Shown here: piece after piece, positions 26,549 through 36,800 of the stretch
How positions within the stretch are numbered: the first letter of the stretch is position 1
Layout: each line of letters opens with the position of its first letter
DNA from: Daejeonella oryzae DSM 19973
GTDB lineage: Bacteria; Bacteroidota; Bacteroidia; Sphingobacteriales; Sphingobacteriaceae
Reading direction: 5' to 3'
Length of the DNA: 64,000 bases
NCBI RefSeq assembly: GCF_000422945.1
Contig: NZ_AUHA01000002.1
Coordinates: 558,001 to 622,000, forward strand
Position numbers and translations under genes: made by a program
Notes under the pieces: generated by a model
Databases searched by the model: none
What the model saw: the letters and a program-made list of their open reading frames with translations, nothing else
Told to the model about the DNA's origin: nothing

Positions 26549-29389
26549 ATGAAATCAAATTCAAAATCATTTATTTGGGCCGGCGTTATTGCGCTGGCTG
26601 TTTCTGGTTGTGCATCTGTTCAAAAAAACACAACAAATGAAACTACCCAGGTAAGTTCTTCGGTTACAGCATTGCCCCTGGATACCAATATCCGGATTGG
26701 AAAACTGTCAAACGGCTTTACTTATTACATCCGCAGGAACACAGAACCCAAAGAACGGGCTCAATTATACCTGGCTAATAAAGTTGGTTCTATTCTGGAA
26801 ACTGATGAACAGCAAGGATTGGCTCACTTTTTAGAGCACATGAGTTTTAACGGAACCAAAAATTTTCCGAAAAATGACTTGGTTAATTATCTTCAAAAAG
26901 CCGGTGTTCGCTTTGGCGCAGATTTGAATGCATATACCAGTTTTGATGAAACAGTTTACCAGTTGCCTATCCCGACGGATGATCCGGAAGTATTTAAGAA
27001 TGGGCTTCAAATAATGCGTGACTGGGCACAGGACGTTACTTTAGAAGAATCTGAAATTGATAAAGAACGCGGAGTTGTTATAGAAGAAAAACGCTTAGGA
27101 AAAGGCGCTCAGCAACGAATGCAGGATAAATATCTACCCATGTTATTTAATAATTCACGCTATTCGAGCCGTTTACCAATTGGTACCGAGGATGTATTAA
27201 AGAACTTCAAGTATGAGACGCTTCGCAAGTTTTATACAGATTGGTATCGTCCGGATTTGCAGTCTCTGATTGTAGTTGGAGATGTAAATATTGCAGAGGT
27301 TGAGCAGATGATAAAAAATAAGTTCTCGGATTTAAAAAATCCGGATAAGCCAACACCACGCACCCAATACAGCATTCCGTTGACAGGTAAAAATCAATTT
27401 GTTGCAGTTACTGATAAGGAATTTCCGGTTACTGTTGCACAGATTATTATTAAACACCCGGAAACTGTTGTTAAAACCACTGCTGATCTTCGCAACAACA
27501 TGATTCGCTCCCTTTATAACCAAATGACGGCGGCTCGTTTCAGCGAATTAACCAAACAAGCCAATCCGCCTTACTTACAGGGAGGTAGCAGCATTGGCGG
27601 CTTTCTCGCAGGCTTAGATGCGGCAACTTCATACGTTGTGGCCAAACCGGGCGAGCTGGAAAAAGGCTTTAAAACAGTATTGACCGAAACAGAACGTATC
27701 AAGCGTTTTGGTTTCACCCAAAGCGAACTTGAGCGTGCTAAAACTGCGTTTATGACTGCTCAGGAATCTGCTTATAAAGAAAAAGACAAAACTTCTTCAG
27801 AAAGATTTGTGAATGAATATCTTCAGCACTTTTTAAAGGGAGAAGCCAGTCCGGGTATTCAGTACGAATTTGATTTCTATAAAAATAATATTGAAGGCAT
27901 TGCCGTTGCGGAGATTAACAACATCGCAAAAAAATATATTAGTGATGTTAACCGCGATGTCATCATCATGGGTCCTGAAAAGGATAAAGATAATATGCCC
28001 GATGAAGCCACTGTTAACAGCTGGATTACAAGCGTAACAACAGAAAATATTACTGCGTATGTTGATCAGGTATCTGATAAGCCGCTATTATCTTCAAAAT
28101 TAGTTGCCGGAAAGGTTACAGGTGAAACTAAGACAGAAAGCTTGGGAATTACCGAATTAAAGCTAAGCAATGGAGTTAAAGTAATTTTAAAACCAACCGA
28201 TTTTAAAAATGATGAAATCAGCTTCAGTGCAATTAGTCCGGGTGGAACTTCTCTTTACAGTAACGCTGATTTTCAATCAGCATCTAATGCAGCAACAATT
28301 GTTAGCAGAAGTGGATTAGGAGATTTCAACTCAATTCAGTTAAGCAAATTATTGACCGGTAAGCAGGTTCAGGTTCAGCCAAGCATTAATGAGCGTAACG
28401 AAAGTTTGGTTGGTTTCACAAATCCAAAAGATTTAGAAACTGCTTTACAAATGGTACATCTTTATTTTACTCAGCCTCGTAAAGATGCGGAGATATTTGA
28501 GGGATACATTACCCAGTTAAAAGGTAGTTTAGCCAACAGAAGCAATGATCCAAACAATGTTTTTGCTGATACTGCTGCTGCCGTTTTAGGTAATTACAAT
28601 GTTCGCAGAACCGGACCAACTTTGGAGAAAGTTGAGCAGATTAATTTAGATCGTGCATATGCAATTTTCAAAGAGCGTTTTGCAGATGCAAGTGATTTCA
28701 CTTTTACTTTTGTAGGAAACTTTGATCCTCAGCAAATTAAGCCATTATTAGAGCAATATATTGCAAGCTTGCCTGCATTAAACAGAAATGAGCAGCCAAA
28801 GGATTTAGACATTAAAACTCCGGCAGGTAAAATTCAGAAATCTGTATTTAAAGGTCAGGAGCCAAAGGCAAATGTAAGATTGGTATTTAGTGGTGATTAT
28901 ACTTACAATGAAAGCAATAACAATCAATTAGACGCTTTGGCGGAAGTATTAACTATTAAACTTATTGAACGCTTACGCGAAGATGAAGGCGGAGTATATG
29001 GAGCCGGCGCTCGTGCCAGTTACAGCAAATACCCGCAGGGCCGTTACAGCATGAATATTTCGTTTGCATGCGCACCCGAAAATGTTGAAAAACTAATTGC
29101 CTCTACACTGGATGAAATAAGTAAGGTTAAGAAAAGCGGAGCTCAGTCTGTTGATATTGAAAAGTTTCTTGCAGAGGAACGTCGCAGTACAGAAACTCAG
29201 TTGAAAGATAATGGATTCTGGCTTGGATATTTAACCAATGCAGTTCAAAACAATGAAGATCCGAAACAAATATTAAGCTATATGGAATCCCTGCAAAAAA
29301 TAAAGCCGGAAACTTTAAAAGCTTCTGCCAATCAGTATTTAAGCGGAACAAATTTAGTACGGCTGGTATTATTGCCAGAGAGCAAATAA
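26549..29389 (+). CDS. M16 family zinc metallopeptidase, predicted lipoprotein
   Basis: A 946-residue pitrilysin-type protease with four repeated M16 modules. It has a lipoprotein signal with lipobox VSGC (Cys21). The inverted zinc site H93-F-L-E96-H97 is followed by a third ligand candidate at E173 in DKERGVVIEE. The second half (from about 530) repeats the fold without the metal site, as is usual. It probably degrades peptides in the periplasm. It follows the NagX-like gene by 51 bases and may be cotranscribed, but no functional link to amino sugars is evident. Confidence 0.92.
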   Translation: MKSNSKSFIWAGVIALAVSGCASVQKNTTNETTQVSSSVTALPLDTNIRIGKLSNGFTYYIRRNTEPKERAQLYLANKVGSILETDEQQGLAHFLEHMSFNGTKNFPKNDLVNYLQKAGVRFGADLNAYTSFDETVYQLPIPTDDPEVFKNGLQIMRDWAQDVTLEESEIDKERGVVIEEKRLGKGAQQRMQDKYLPMLFNNSRYSSRLPIGTEDVLKNFKYETLRKFYTDWYRPDLQSLIVVGDVNIAEVEQMIKNKFSDLKNPDKPTPRTQYSIPLTGKNQFVAVTDKEFPVTVAQIIIKHPETVVKTTADLRNNMIRSLYNQMTAARFSELTKQANPPYLQGGSSIGGFLAGLDAATSYVVAKPGELEKGFKTVLTETERIKRFGFTQSELERAKTAFMTAQESAYKEKDKTSSERFVNEYLQHFLKGEASPGIQYEFDFYKNNIEGIAVAEINNIAKKYISDVNRDVIIMGPEKDKDNMPDEATVNSWITSVTTENITAYVDQVSDKPLLSSKLVAGKVTGETKTESLGITELKLSNGVKVILKPTDFKNDEISFSAISPGGTSLYSNADFQSASNAATIVSRSGLGDFNSIQLSKLLTGKQVQVQPSINERNESLVGFTNPKDLETALQMVHLYFTQPRKDAEIFEGYITQLKGSLANRSNDPNNVFADTAAAVLGNYNVRRTGPTLEKVEQINLDRAYAIFKERFADASDFTFTFVGNFDPQQIKPLLEQYIASLPALNRNEQPKDLDIKTPAGKIQKSVFKGQEPKANVRLVFSGDYTYNESNNNQLDALAEVLTIKLIERLREDEGGVYGAGARASYSKYPQGRYSMNISFACAPENVEKLIASTLDEISKVKKSGAQSVDIEKFLAEERRSTETQLKDNGFWLGYLTNAVQNNEDPKQILSYMESLQKIKPETLKASANQYLSGTNLVRLVLLPESK

Positions 29390-29406
29390 ATTAAAAAATG
29401 AATTTA

Positions 29407-29440
29407 ATGCCGTTAAGAGAAATCTTAGCGGCATTTTTAT
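29407..29440 (+). terminator. Terminator after the M16 peptidase gene
   Basis: A 12-bp stem with one G-T pair (29407-29418 with 29423-29434) and a GAAA tetraloop, followed by TTTTATTT. Confidence 0.85.
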
Positions 29441-29490
29441 TTGTTCAGATTACCAAAATACATTTCCGGACATCGCAACTTTAACCTAAA

Positions 29491-29504
29491 TGCAAATAAC
29501 TGCA
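29491..29504. promoter_or_regulatory. Candidate DeoR operator 4
   Basis: TGCA-AATAAC-TGCA followed by AAATCA, the same architecture and 3' flank as the sites near deoR and nagB. It lies in the 272-base gap before the small gene at 29662 and is the only candidate operator not next to an obvious sugar gene. Confidence 0.4.
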
Positions 29505-29661
29505 AATCAATAATTTGTCGCTTTGATAAATATCTTTTTAGAAATCTCACAAAATCAAAAAACTGTTGTTTACTATTAAAATTGATCAAATTGATTTGAA
29601 TAAAATTGAAACCTAATTAAAAGGTCATCCGTAAAATGTCAATATCTAATTGAAAAACTTT

Positions 29662-29934
29662 ATGTTAGAAAATAACCAGGTTAAAACGAATAAAAATATT
29701 CAAAATTCAATTCTGTCATTTTCGAATTTGGCTACTACGGCCTATAGAATGTTTTCGCAAGAGGATTTTTTGAACATGATGTCGGAGATGAGTACAGAGG
29801 AAATACAACTCGATATTGAGCGGTTTAAAAATTTAAAGGAAGATGCAATTTGTAAAAAATTAGAATTCGTACTTAAGGAAAAGAAAAATACAGAATTGGT
29901 AGACCTCAGTTCATTACTTAAAGTAAATATATAA
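29662..29934 (+). CDS. Small protein of unknown function
   Basis: I do not recognise this 90-residue protein. It begins MLENNQVKTNKNI. The centre is acidic and helical (SQEDFLNMMSEMSTEEIQLDIERFKNLKED) and the end is lysine-rich, with no signal peptide or membrane segment. A TTG four codons upstream is less likely than the ATG at 29662. A good terminator follows, so it is probably a real, monocistronic gene. A TGCA-N6-TGCA site lies about 160 bases upstream. Confidence 0.6.
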   Translation: MLENNQVKTNKNIQNSILSFSNLATTAYRMFSQEDFLNMMSEMSTEEIQLDIERFKNLKEDAICKKLEFVLKEKKNTELVDLSSLLKVNI

Positions 29935-29956
29935 TTAAACTAATATTCGATATTTG

Positions 29957-29987
29957 AAGCCGGTGATATTTATTACCGGCTTTTTTG
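29957..29987 (+). terminator. Terminator after the small gene
   Basis: AAGCCGGT pairs with ACCGGCTT (29957-29964 with 29975-29982) around a 10-base loop, followed by six T. Its position argues against the upstream start of the next frame, which would run through it. Confidence 0.85.
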
Positions 29988-30043
29988 TGTTTATAATTTT
30001 CAAATCATGGAAAACTATTTCCCCATTTAACCCCAATCTTAAA

Positions 30044-30790
30044 ATGAAAACATACATAATTAGCGGAGCAGGCAGCGGAATTGGCAGAGCAATTGCCACA
30101 AATTTAGCATCTCAGGGTAATATATGCATACTGCTTGGTCGTGATCAGAAAAAACTGGAGTTAGCGGCTTCAGCCATCAGCGGAGAGCCTATTATTCTAC
30201 CAGCAGATATTCGTTCTGCCGAAAGCCTTAGCGTAGCTTCGAAATTTATTTCAGATATTAAAATTGACGGCATTATTGCCAATGCGGGTATAGGCGGCGA
30301 AAATCAATGGGGTTTATCAGACAGATGGGAGGATATTATTTCTACCAACTTAACAGGAACTTACAATTTTGTGAACACCTTTTTGCCTCATCTACGCCAT
30401 TCTGAATCAGCATTTAAACATATCATTCTGACTTCCTCTGTACTTGCCCGCTTAGGAGTTGCCAATTATTCAGCCTATTGTGCGAGCAAGGCAGGCTTAT
30501 TAGGACTTATGCGCTCATGGGCCGTTCAGTTCGCAGCAGAAAATATACTTGTAAATGCTATTTGCCCGGGTTGGGTAGATACAGAAATGTCGCAGGATGG
30601 ATTACAGGGAATAGCTGATGGTTTGGGAATCAGCAAAAATGAATTTCATGCAATTGCAATGGAGAGTGTTCCGCTTAGAAAAATGAGCCAGCCAGAAGAA
30701 ATAGCCAATCTTGTTTCTTACCTGCTTGGACAAAGCTCTATGACCGGCCAAACATTGGATATTAACAATGGAGCTGTAATGAACAGCTAA
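30044..30790 (+). CDS. Short-chain dehydrogenase/reductase (SDR)
   Basis: A 248-residue NAD(P)-dependent classical SDR. The cofactor turn is SGAGSGIG (7-14), followed by NAG (80-82), the catalytic serine in LTSS (131/132), and Y145-x-x-x-K149 in YCASK. The frame is open from 29954, but that extension crosses the preceding terminator and encodes residues foreign to the family, so the ATG at 30044 was chosen. Substrate is unknown. A terminator follows at once. Confidence 0.9.
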   Translation: MKTYIISGAGSGIGRAIATNLASQGNICILLGRDQKKLELAASAISGEPIILPADIRSAESLSVASKFISDIKIDGIIANAGIGGENQWGLSDRWEDIISTNLTGTYNFVNTFLPHLRHSESAFKHIILTSSVLARLGVANYSAYCASKAGLLGLMRSWAVQFAAENILVNAICPGWVDTEMSQDGLQGIADGLGISKNEFHAIAMESVPLRKMSQPEEIANLVSYLLGQSSMTGQTLDINNGAVMNS

Positions 30791-30824
30791 AAAAAAACCG
30801 GCTAACAGAATTAGCCGGTTTTTT
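30791..30824. terminator. Bidirectional terminator between the SDR and glycoside hydrolase genes
   Basis: A 12-bp perfect stem (30794-30805 with 30811-30822) with a CAGAA loop, flanked by an A run and a T run, between convergent genes. Confidence 0.9.
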
Positions 30825-30829
30825 AATAT

Positions 30830-32389
30830 TTATTTACCGCCGGTTGTAGAAGTAGAAACTTCAGTAGTTTGAATTCCAACTTTAGCAGAATGATCACTTT
30901 CATTTTTTAAGCGATCAATAGCCGTTACAATATAGGTATACCTTTTATTTGGTAAAACCGAATTGTCTTTGAAAGAAGTCTGTTTTGAATCAAATGAAAG
31001 TTGCAGAATATTCTTCGGGTCGCTTGTATTAATATCATCGCCTTCATTAAAACGATAAACCACGTAACCGTAAGCTGTTTCACCATCCGATGCTTTAAGT
31101 GGTGCCTGCCAGTTCAGATCAACACAATTATCAAATGCTTTTACCTGAACTTCGCGGGGAACATTTGGTGCAATTGGATCCAGCCAAAGCATAGCGGGCT
31201 GCAATGCAGGATAGCGGTAAAACTCTGTTCTTAATGAATCATTAACACCTGCCAGATTATCAGTAAGGGATTTAGAACTAAAAAATACACTTCCCTGCAC
31301 ACGGGCATTATTGCGTAAATAACGAATCTGATCAGGAATTTGCTGACGATTTCTCCAGCCTTCCCTATTTTCTGCCGCCCGGTAAGCAGCCTGTCCGATA
31401 TATAAATGCTTCCCGTATGTATTATTGCTCCACCAATCTACCAGTTTTTCATAAGGCGCAGCAGCATAAAAAAACGGAAAATAGATTTGCGGATTGATAT
31501 AATCTATCCAGCCTTCTTTGGTCCATTTTCTTGCATCGGCATACAATTTTCCATATCCGTCAAAACCATTACTTTGAGATCCTTCGGGATCCTGAGAAAG
31601 ATTTCTCCAAATTCCAAATGGACTGATTCCAAATTTCACATAGCTTTTAGAAGCATGAATACTGTCTGATAAAGTTTGAATCAGCGTATCTACATTATTC
31701 CGGCGCCAATCAGAGATATCCTGAAATTCAGAACCATATTTCTGATAAGTATCTGTATCGCGGATAACCTGATTTTTTTCAGGATAAGGGTAAAAATAAT
31801 CATCGAAATGAACACCATCGATATCGTAATTTTTTACCACATCCATAATTACCTGAACGATATATTCTCTAACTTCAGGGATTCCGGGATTAAAAAGCTT
31901 CTTACCCGAGAAGGTAAAAAACCATTCGGGTTTTTGTTTAGTAATGTGATTAGGGTTGGTGTGCGAATCTAATAAATCAAAAGTAGCACGGTAAGGATTA
32001 AACCATGCATGCAATTCCATACCTCTTTTATGCGCTTCGTCGATGGCAAAATCAAGAGGATCATAATACGGATTTGGAGGTAAACCTTGCTTTCCGGTTA
32101 AAAACCTGCTCCACATCTCACGACCTTTTCCATAAAAAGCATCTGTTGATGGTCTGACCTGCAGCATAATGGCATTTATACCACTTCGCTGATGATCATC
32201 TAAAATACGCAGTAACTCTTTTTTTTGAATCTCGGAAGATAATCCTGGTTTTGAAGGCCAGTCAATATTTACAACCGTAGCCAGCCAGGCTCCCCTAAAT
32301 TCCCGCTTAGGCGATGATGGCAGCTGCGAAAACAGATTGTAGGAACTGAAAAGGAATATCAGGGAAAGAAAAAATGCTTTTTTATTCAT
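30830..32389 (-). CDS. GHL10/DUF187 family glycoside hydrolase-like exported protein
   Basis: A 519-residue exported protein with a signal peptide ending near SYNLFSQ. The main domain (about 28-400) is a TIM-barrel of the glycosyl-hydrolase-like 10 (YngK/DUF187) family: REFRGAWLATVVNIDWPS, AIMLQVRPSTDAFY, DGVHFDDYFYP and DYINPQIYFP. A C-terminal fibronectin type III-like domain (about 410-505) follows. Members are thought to act on cell-wall or surface glycans, but the activity is poorly established. It is not next to the SusCD genes. Confidence 0.88.
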   Translation of the reverse strand: MNKKAFFLSLIFLFSSYNLFSQLPSSPKREFRGAWLATVVNIDWPSKPGLSSEIQKKELLRILDDHQRSGINAIMLQVRPSTDAFYGKGREMWSRFLTGKQGLPPNPYYDPLDFAIDEAHKRGMELHAWFNPYRATFDLLDSHTNPNHITKQKPEWFFTFSGKKLFNPGIPEVREYIVQVIMDVVKNYDIDGVHFDDYFYPYPEKNQVIRDTDTYQKYGSEFQDISDWRRNNVDTLIQTLSDSIHASKSYVKFGISPFGIWRNLSQDPEGSQSNGFDGYGKLYADARKWTKEGWIDYINPQIYFPFFYAAAPYEKLVDWWSNNTYGKHLYIGQAAYRAAENREGWRNRQQIPDQIRYLRNNARVQGSVFFSSKSLTDNLAGVNDSLRTEFYRYPALQPAMLWLDPIAPNVPREVQVKAFDNCVDLNWQAPLKASDGETAYGYVVYRFNEGDDINTSDPKNILQLSFDSKQTSFKDNSVLPNKRYTYIVTAIDRLKNESDHSAKVGIQTTEVSTSTTGGK

Positions 32390-32873
32390 GAATAAGTATT
32401 TGGAAAACTAATATGCAAATATAACTAATCCTGTTAAGTACAAGGACAAGTCTTTGCCCAGTCTTCAGAATCAACATAATAACCGATCGCGATGCTTAAA
32501 TTGAGAACGCCTGAGTATACGTTTTCTTACCTGACAAGTTCATAGAATGAATGAAAAATATTATTTAACAGTTTGAATCAGATTATCGTAAAAGAAAAAA
32601 TATTATCAAAAAAATATTACACTTGTGATAAATGCAACAAAAAAATCACAATAAAATCTATTAAAAAAAGTTATAGCTGTATCAAAAAATGCTCTGTTTG
32701 GTATATAAACAGGTTTTTTATAAATTTAAATCTAATAAAACTAAATCATCAGCAAAATAGTCTTGTATTCTATAAAATAGTAAAACAGAATATAAACATC
32801 TTAGAATTCTATTTTACACGCATCAAAATTTTTGTCGAACTAATAAATTGAATAATTAACAGTAATTTAAAGT
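32390..32873. other. Long, very A/T-rich intergenic region
   Basis: This 484-base gap separates divergent genes. From about 32550 to 32860 it is extremely A/T-rich and contains an apparent open frame whose product is almost only K, I, N and F, which I reject as coding. A 7-bp inverted repeat, TTGTGAT-N15-ATCACAA, lies at 32623-32651. No tRNA or recognisable RNA was seen. Confidence 0.5.
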
Positions 32874-33788
32874 ATGGAAAACGAAAACTCAGAACAGCAA
32901 CCACGGAAAAACTCTAATAAAATCTATTTTTTGGTAGCCGTTATACTTGCTCTATTAGGAACAAATGCGTACCTCTTTTTTAAAGAACAAAAATCGAGCG
33001 AACGAATTGTAACGATTAGCGATGAAAAATCGAGAATGCAAACTGAAATCGACAAGATTGAGGCCGAACTTGATAATTCTAACAGCAGCAACATCAAATT
33101 ATCTGAGCAAATGCAGAAAGAGCAAGACCTTGCCCGCCAGAAAATTGCTGATTTGCGTACAGCGCTTAAAAAAGGACAATTAACTCAGGGCCAACTTGCC
33201 AAAGCACAGGAAGATATCAAGCAGCTAAGATATTTTGTAACCAAGTATACCGCTGATATTGAAGAACTAAAACAGCAGAATGCCGCATTAACAACTGAGC
33301 GTAATACCTTGAGAACTACAGTTGATTCGGTAAGTACAAAAGCGAGTAATCTGGAAAAAGTGAATGAAGAGCTTAGCGTGAAAGTAAAAGCTGCCGCAGC
33401 TTTAAAAACCGGAAATGTTTCTATCATCCCATTAAGAGTAAGAAACAGTGGCAAAGAATCGGATGTAACACGTGCAAATACTGCCAAAAAATTGCGTGTT
33501 AACTTTACTGTTGTAAATAACGCTGTTGCTGAAAAGGGAATGCATGATGTATATATGCGCATTATTGATCCAAGCGGAAATCTGATCGTTTCTGACAATG
33601 GCGGAATGTTTACTGCTGACGATGAAGAATTACAGTATACTTATAAAACCGCAGTTGAGTTTGCAAATGACGGTAAAGCGTATGCTATTGACTGGACCAA
33701 TCCAGGAAGTTTCCAGAAAGGAACTTATACCATTGTTTTATATGCTGATGGCTACACAATGGGCAAAGGAGAAATTTCTCTGAAATAA
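32874..33788 (+). CDS. Membrane-anchored coiled-coil protein of unknown function
   Basis: A 304-residue protein. A short charged N-terminus is followed by one transmembrane helix (about 17-35, IYFLVAVILALLGTNAYLFF). A long periplasmic coiled coil follows (about 45-175; heptad-like, rich in E, K, L, Q). A compact C-terminal beta-rich domain of about 120 residues (NVSIIPLRVRNSG to KGEISLK) completes it. The layout resembles envelope tethers or chromosome/cell-division organisers, but I recognise no family. It has its own terminator and a long leader region. Confidence 0.75.
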   Translation: MENENSEQQPRKNSNKIYFLVAVILALLGTNAYLFFKEQKSSERIVTISDEKSRMQTEIDKIEAELDNSNSSNIKLSEQMQKEQDLARQKIADLRTALKKGQLTQGQLAKAQEDIKQLRYFVTKYTADIEELKQQNAALTTERNTLRTTVDSVSTKASNLEKVNEELSVKVKAAAALKTGNVSIIPLRVRNSGKESDVTRANTAKKLRVNFTVVNNAVAEKGMHDVYMRIIDPSGNLIVSDNGGMFTADDEELQYTYKTAVEFANDGKAYAIDWTNPGSFQKGTYTIVLYADGYTMGKGEISLK

Positions 33789-33810
33789 ACGATTTAAAAA
33801 CTTAAATAAA

Positions 33811-33845
33811 AAAGCATTCTGAATAATTTCAGGATGCTTTTTTAT
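33811..33845 (+). terminator. Terminator after the coiled-coil gene
   Basis: A 13-bp stem with one G-T pair (33811-33823 with 33828-33840), a TAAT loop and six T. Confidence 0.88.
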
Positions 33846-33887
33846 TTGGATGCTGTTTACAACAGCTACAAGAATTCACCTTTTAGA

Positions 33888-36800
33888 TTAATCAAAAGCT
33901 AATGGAATATTTATATAAAACGTAGTACCAATATCCTGTTCTGTTTTGTAGCTGATATTCCCTCCCATATTTACTAATGCCTGTTTAACAAATGCCAATC
34001 CAAGGCCCGTTCCGGAACTTTTCGTAGTAAAATTTGGAGTAAATATGCGGGATCGTAAATTATCTGGTATACCTGAACCGTTGTCGTGAATTTCCAGAAA
34101 TGCATTTTTAGCAGTATTGTAAAGTTTAATTTTAATTACTCCCCGTCGAATTTCCGGCCTCGCTTCAATTGAATTCTTAATTAGGTTATTAAAGCAGCGA
34201 AGCAGCTGATCCTTATCTCCTTTAACAAAAGTTCCCGGAGTAATTGAGTCATTAATAATAATAGTGGTGTGCTCAGAATGACGGTACAATTCTACAGATT
34301 GCTGAATAATTTCAGACAGATAAACATCTTCCAAAACAGTATCAGGCATTTTGGCAAAATTGGAAAACTCTGAAGCTATATGTGCCAGACTTTCAATTTG
34401 CTCGACAAATGATTTGCTGAAACGCTCAAACTTCTTATCAAAATTAGGATCTTTTTCTTTCCATGATTTCTCCAATAACTGAACGCCAAGCTTTAAGGGA
34501 GTGAGTGGATTTTTGATTTCGTGAGCCACTTGTTTTGCCATTTCCCGCCAGGCTGTTTCACGTTCTGAGCGGGCTAGTTTTTGCGTGCTGTCGTCAAGCG
34601 CCGAAATCATATTATTATATTCACGGATTAAATTTCCTATTTCATCATTTCTCTTCCAGATAATTGGTTCATTTCTGCGACCTATTTGAGTTTCGCTTAA
34701 ACTCTTTTGAATCAGGGTTAAGGGATTTGTTATACGGTTTGCTACAAATACCGCAAAAAAACCAATGGCCATAAATACCAGCGCATAGATATTTAGCAGT
34801 GCATTAATAAAAATGCCTATGCGTTCTTCATAGTCGCTTTCATTAGAAAAATAAGGCAAACCGAGGTAAGCAATGGCTTCGTTTTTAGTATTGCGAAGGG
34901 GAACATAGGCAGTGATAAAATTAAGCCTCCCGATTTCTTCTTCATTAATAAATTCAGCCTTCTGAAGTTTATTTAAATACACATAGGCCAGCGGATTCAG
35001 TTTTCGGGCAATCAGATTATTTTCGTAGATCTTAGGCTGAGTGGTCATCATCAAATTGCCGCTGGTATCAAATAAATTAAGATCTGATCCATTCAGGTCA
35101 GCAAAAGTATTTAATGCCATTTCTGCCTGCTCATTAGCCATTAAAACGCCGTTTCTGAATAAAGCCATGTCAAAGCCTCTCGCCATTTTATTCACTTTAT
35201 CCAGGATACTTTGCTCCTGCTGTTCGCGATACTGATTACTTATATTGTAAAATGTAATGATTCCTGTAATTAGGAGCGTAAGAACAACTGCAGAAACCAT
35301 GGATACCTGAATTCGTGTTTTATACAGCATTCTGCCGGGGTAGAAAAGCGTGTTCCACCGCAAATTGCTGAATCGGATGTCATAATTAATAAAGCTGAAC
35401 CATATCCATTTAAACAGAAACACCAGGAAAGCAAATAACAGAAGTATTAAAAATATGAAAGACACCGATGCCAGCTGAGGCAATAAGCCCTTTATTTCTT
35501 TACTGATAATTACGAGTTTGCTTTGGGTGGGCCGATAGACCAAATGACTGTACTTTACACCGTTCAGGTTAACTTTATTGACAAATACAAAGTCTCTGAT
35601 TTTACCCGAAAAATCATAATTAGCCAGGTTGTAAATGTATTTACCATGCTGATTAAGCAATCTGCCGTCATTATAAAAGGCGTATGAATAATTTTTTGAC
35701 TGTAAATTCTCTTTAATCTTTCCATCTATAAGTAGTTCAGGAAATTCTCCCATTTCATTTAATGGTTTGGATTTTAACTCAATTACCAGAGTACCCAGAT
35801 TTTTATTATTCTGATTAATGGGCAATAGCGCAAAATATTTCTGAAAACCGAATGTATTGTTAACACGATAAAAATAATCTGATATTTTTACCGATCCGGC
35901 GAGTACCAGGCTTTTGAAATTAGATAAGTAAACATTCGAATCTCCCCGAAAAAGGTTCTCTCCCCTGTTAAATTCATAACATTTAAATTCATAGCGAGAT
36001 AAATACCCTGAAAAATAGATTTTCTGCAATCTGTTTAATAAAGGAGCGTGATTTGCAATCGGATTATTGTAATAATCTACTACGGCGCTATCTTTTGAAA
36101 TCTTCTTTTCTAAATCTAAAAAGAGGAGAACGGCATTCGGATCATCAGAAGAAATGATTTTTGAAACTAATAATTTTCGCGATTCATGCTCCTTTAAATA
36201 GTCATATTCAGATAGTTTTAAGGAGGCTATTATCGAAAAAATCAGAATAGCGCCAATAAACATTCCCGCATTAAACAACTTTTTATTATGATAATAAGCC
36301 CATCCTGAAATAAACAGAATTGCTCCAAATAACAGAAAATAAATGCTGAATTTACCGGGAAGGGTATTGTATAATGCCGCAATCAATAAAGCGGATAAAA
36401 ACAAAATTAATCGTTCCGTATGATTAATGTTCAACGTATCGGCAAGTACAAAAACTGAATTTATAAGTAAATAAAGACTAAGTGATGCGAAGCAAAAAAT
36501 GAGAATCCCCAGCCAGCTTACCCAGTTAAGATTGAGAACATTACTTACATCAAAATTTATTTTCGAATTGCTGACGAGGCCGTAAAATAAATTATCGACT
36601 AGAACAGCATAGCCGCAGAGAAGAATGGCGACGATAATAATTATTACAAAGCTTAAAATTCTCCCGGCAGGTTCACGGCTGAAAATTATCCGGAAACGGT
36701 AGCTATAGATATAGGCGATCAACCAGGTAAATGACAATACATTTAAAAGCAAGCCACCTATAGACGGAGAGAGATAACTGGCTGCATAATACTTCGGGTT

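Noticed and set aside
29954-30043. Upstream extension of the SDR gene
   Set aside because: It would place a terminator hairpin inside the coding region and adds residues foreign to the family; ATG 30044 is used.
32623-32651. CRP-type operator
   Set aside because: TTGTGAT and ATCACAA resemble CRP half-sites, but the 15-base spacer is far longer than the CRP spacing.
32573-32851. Open frame of 92 codons
   Set aside because: It starts with TTG, lies in an extremely A/T-rich tract, and encodes almost only K, I, N and F; no promoter or terminator supports it.
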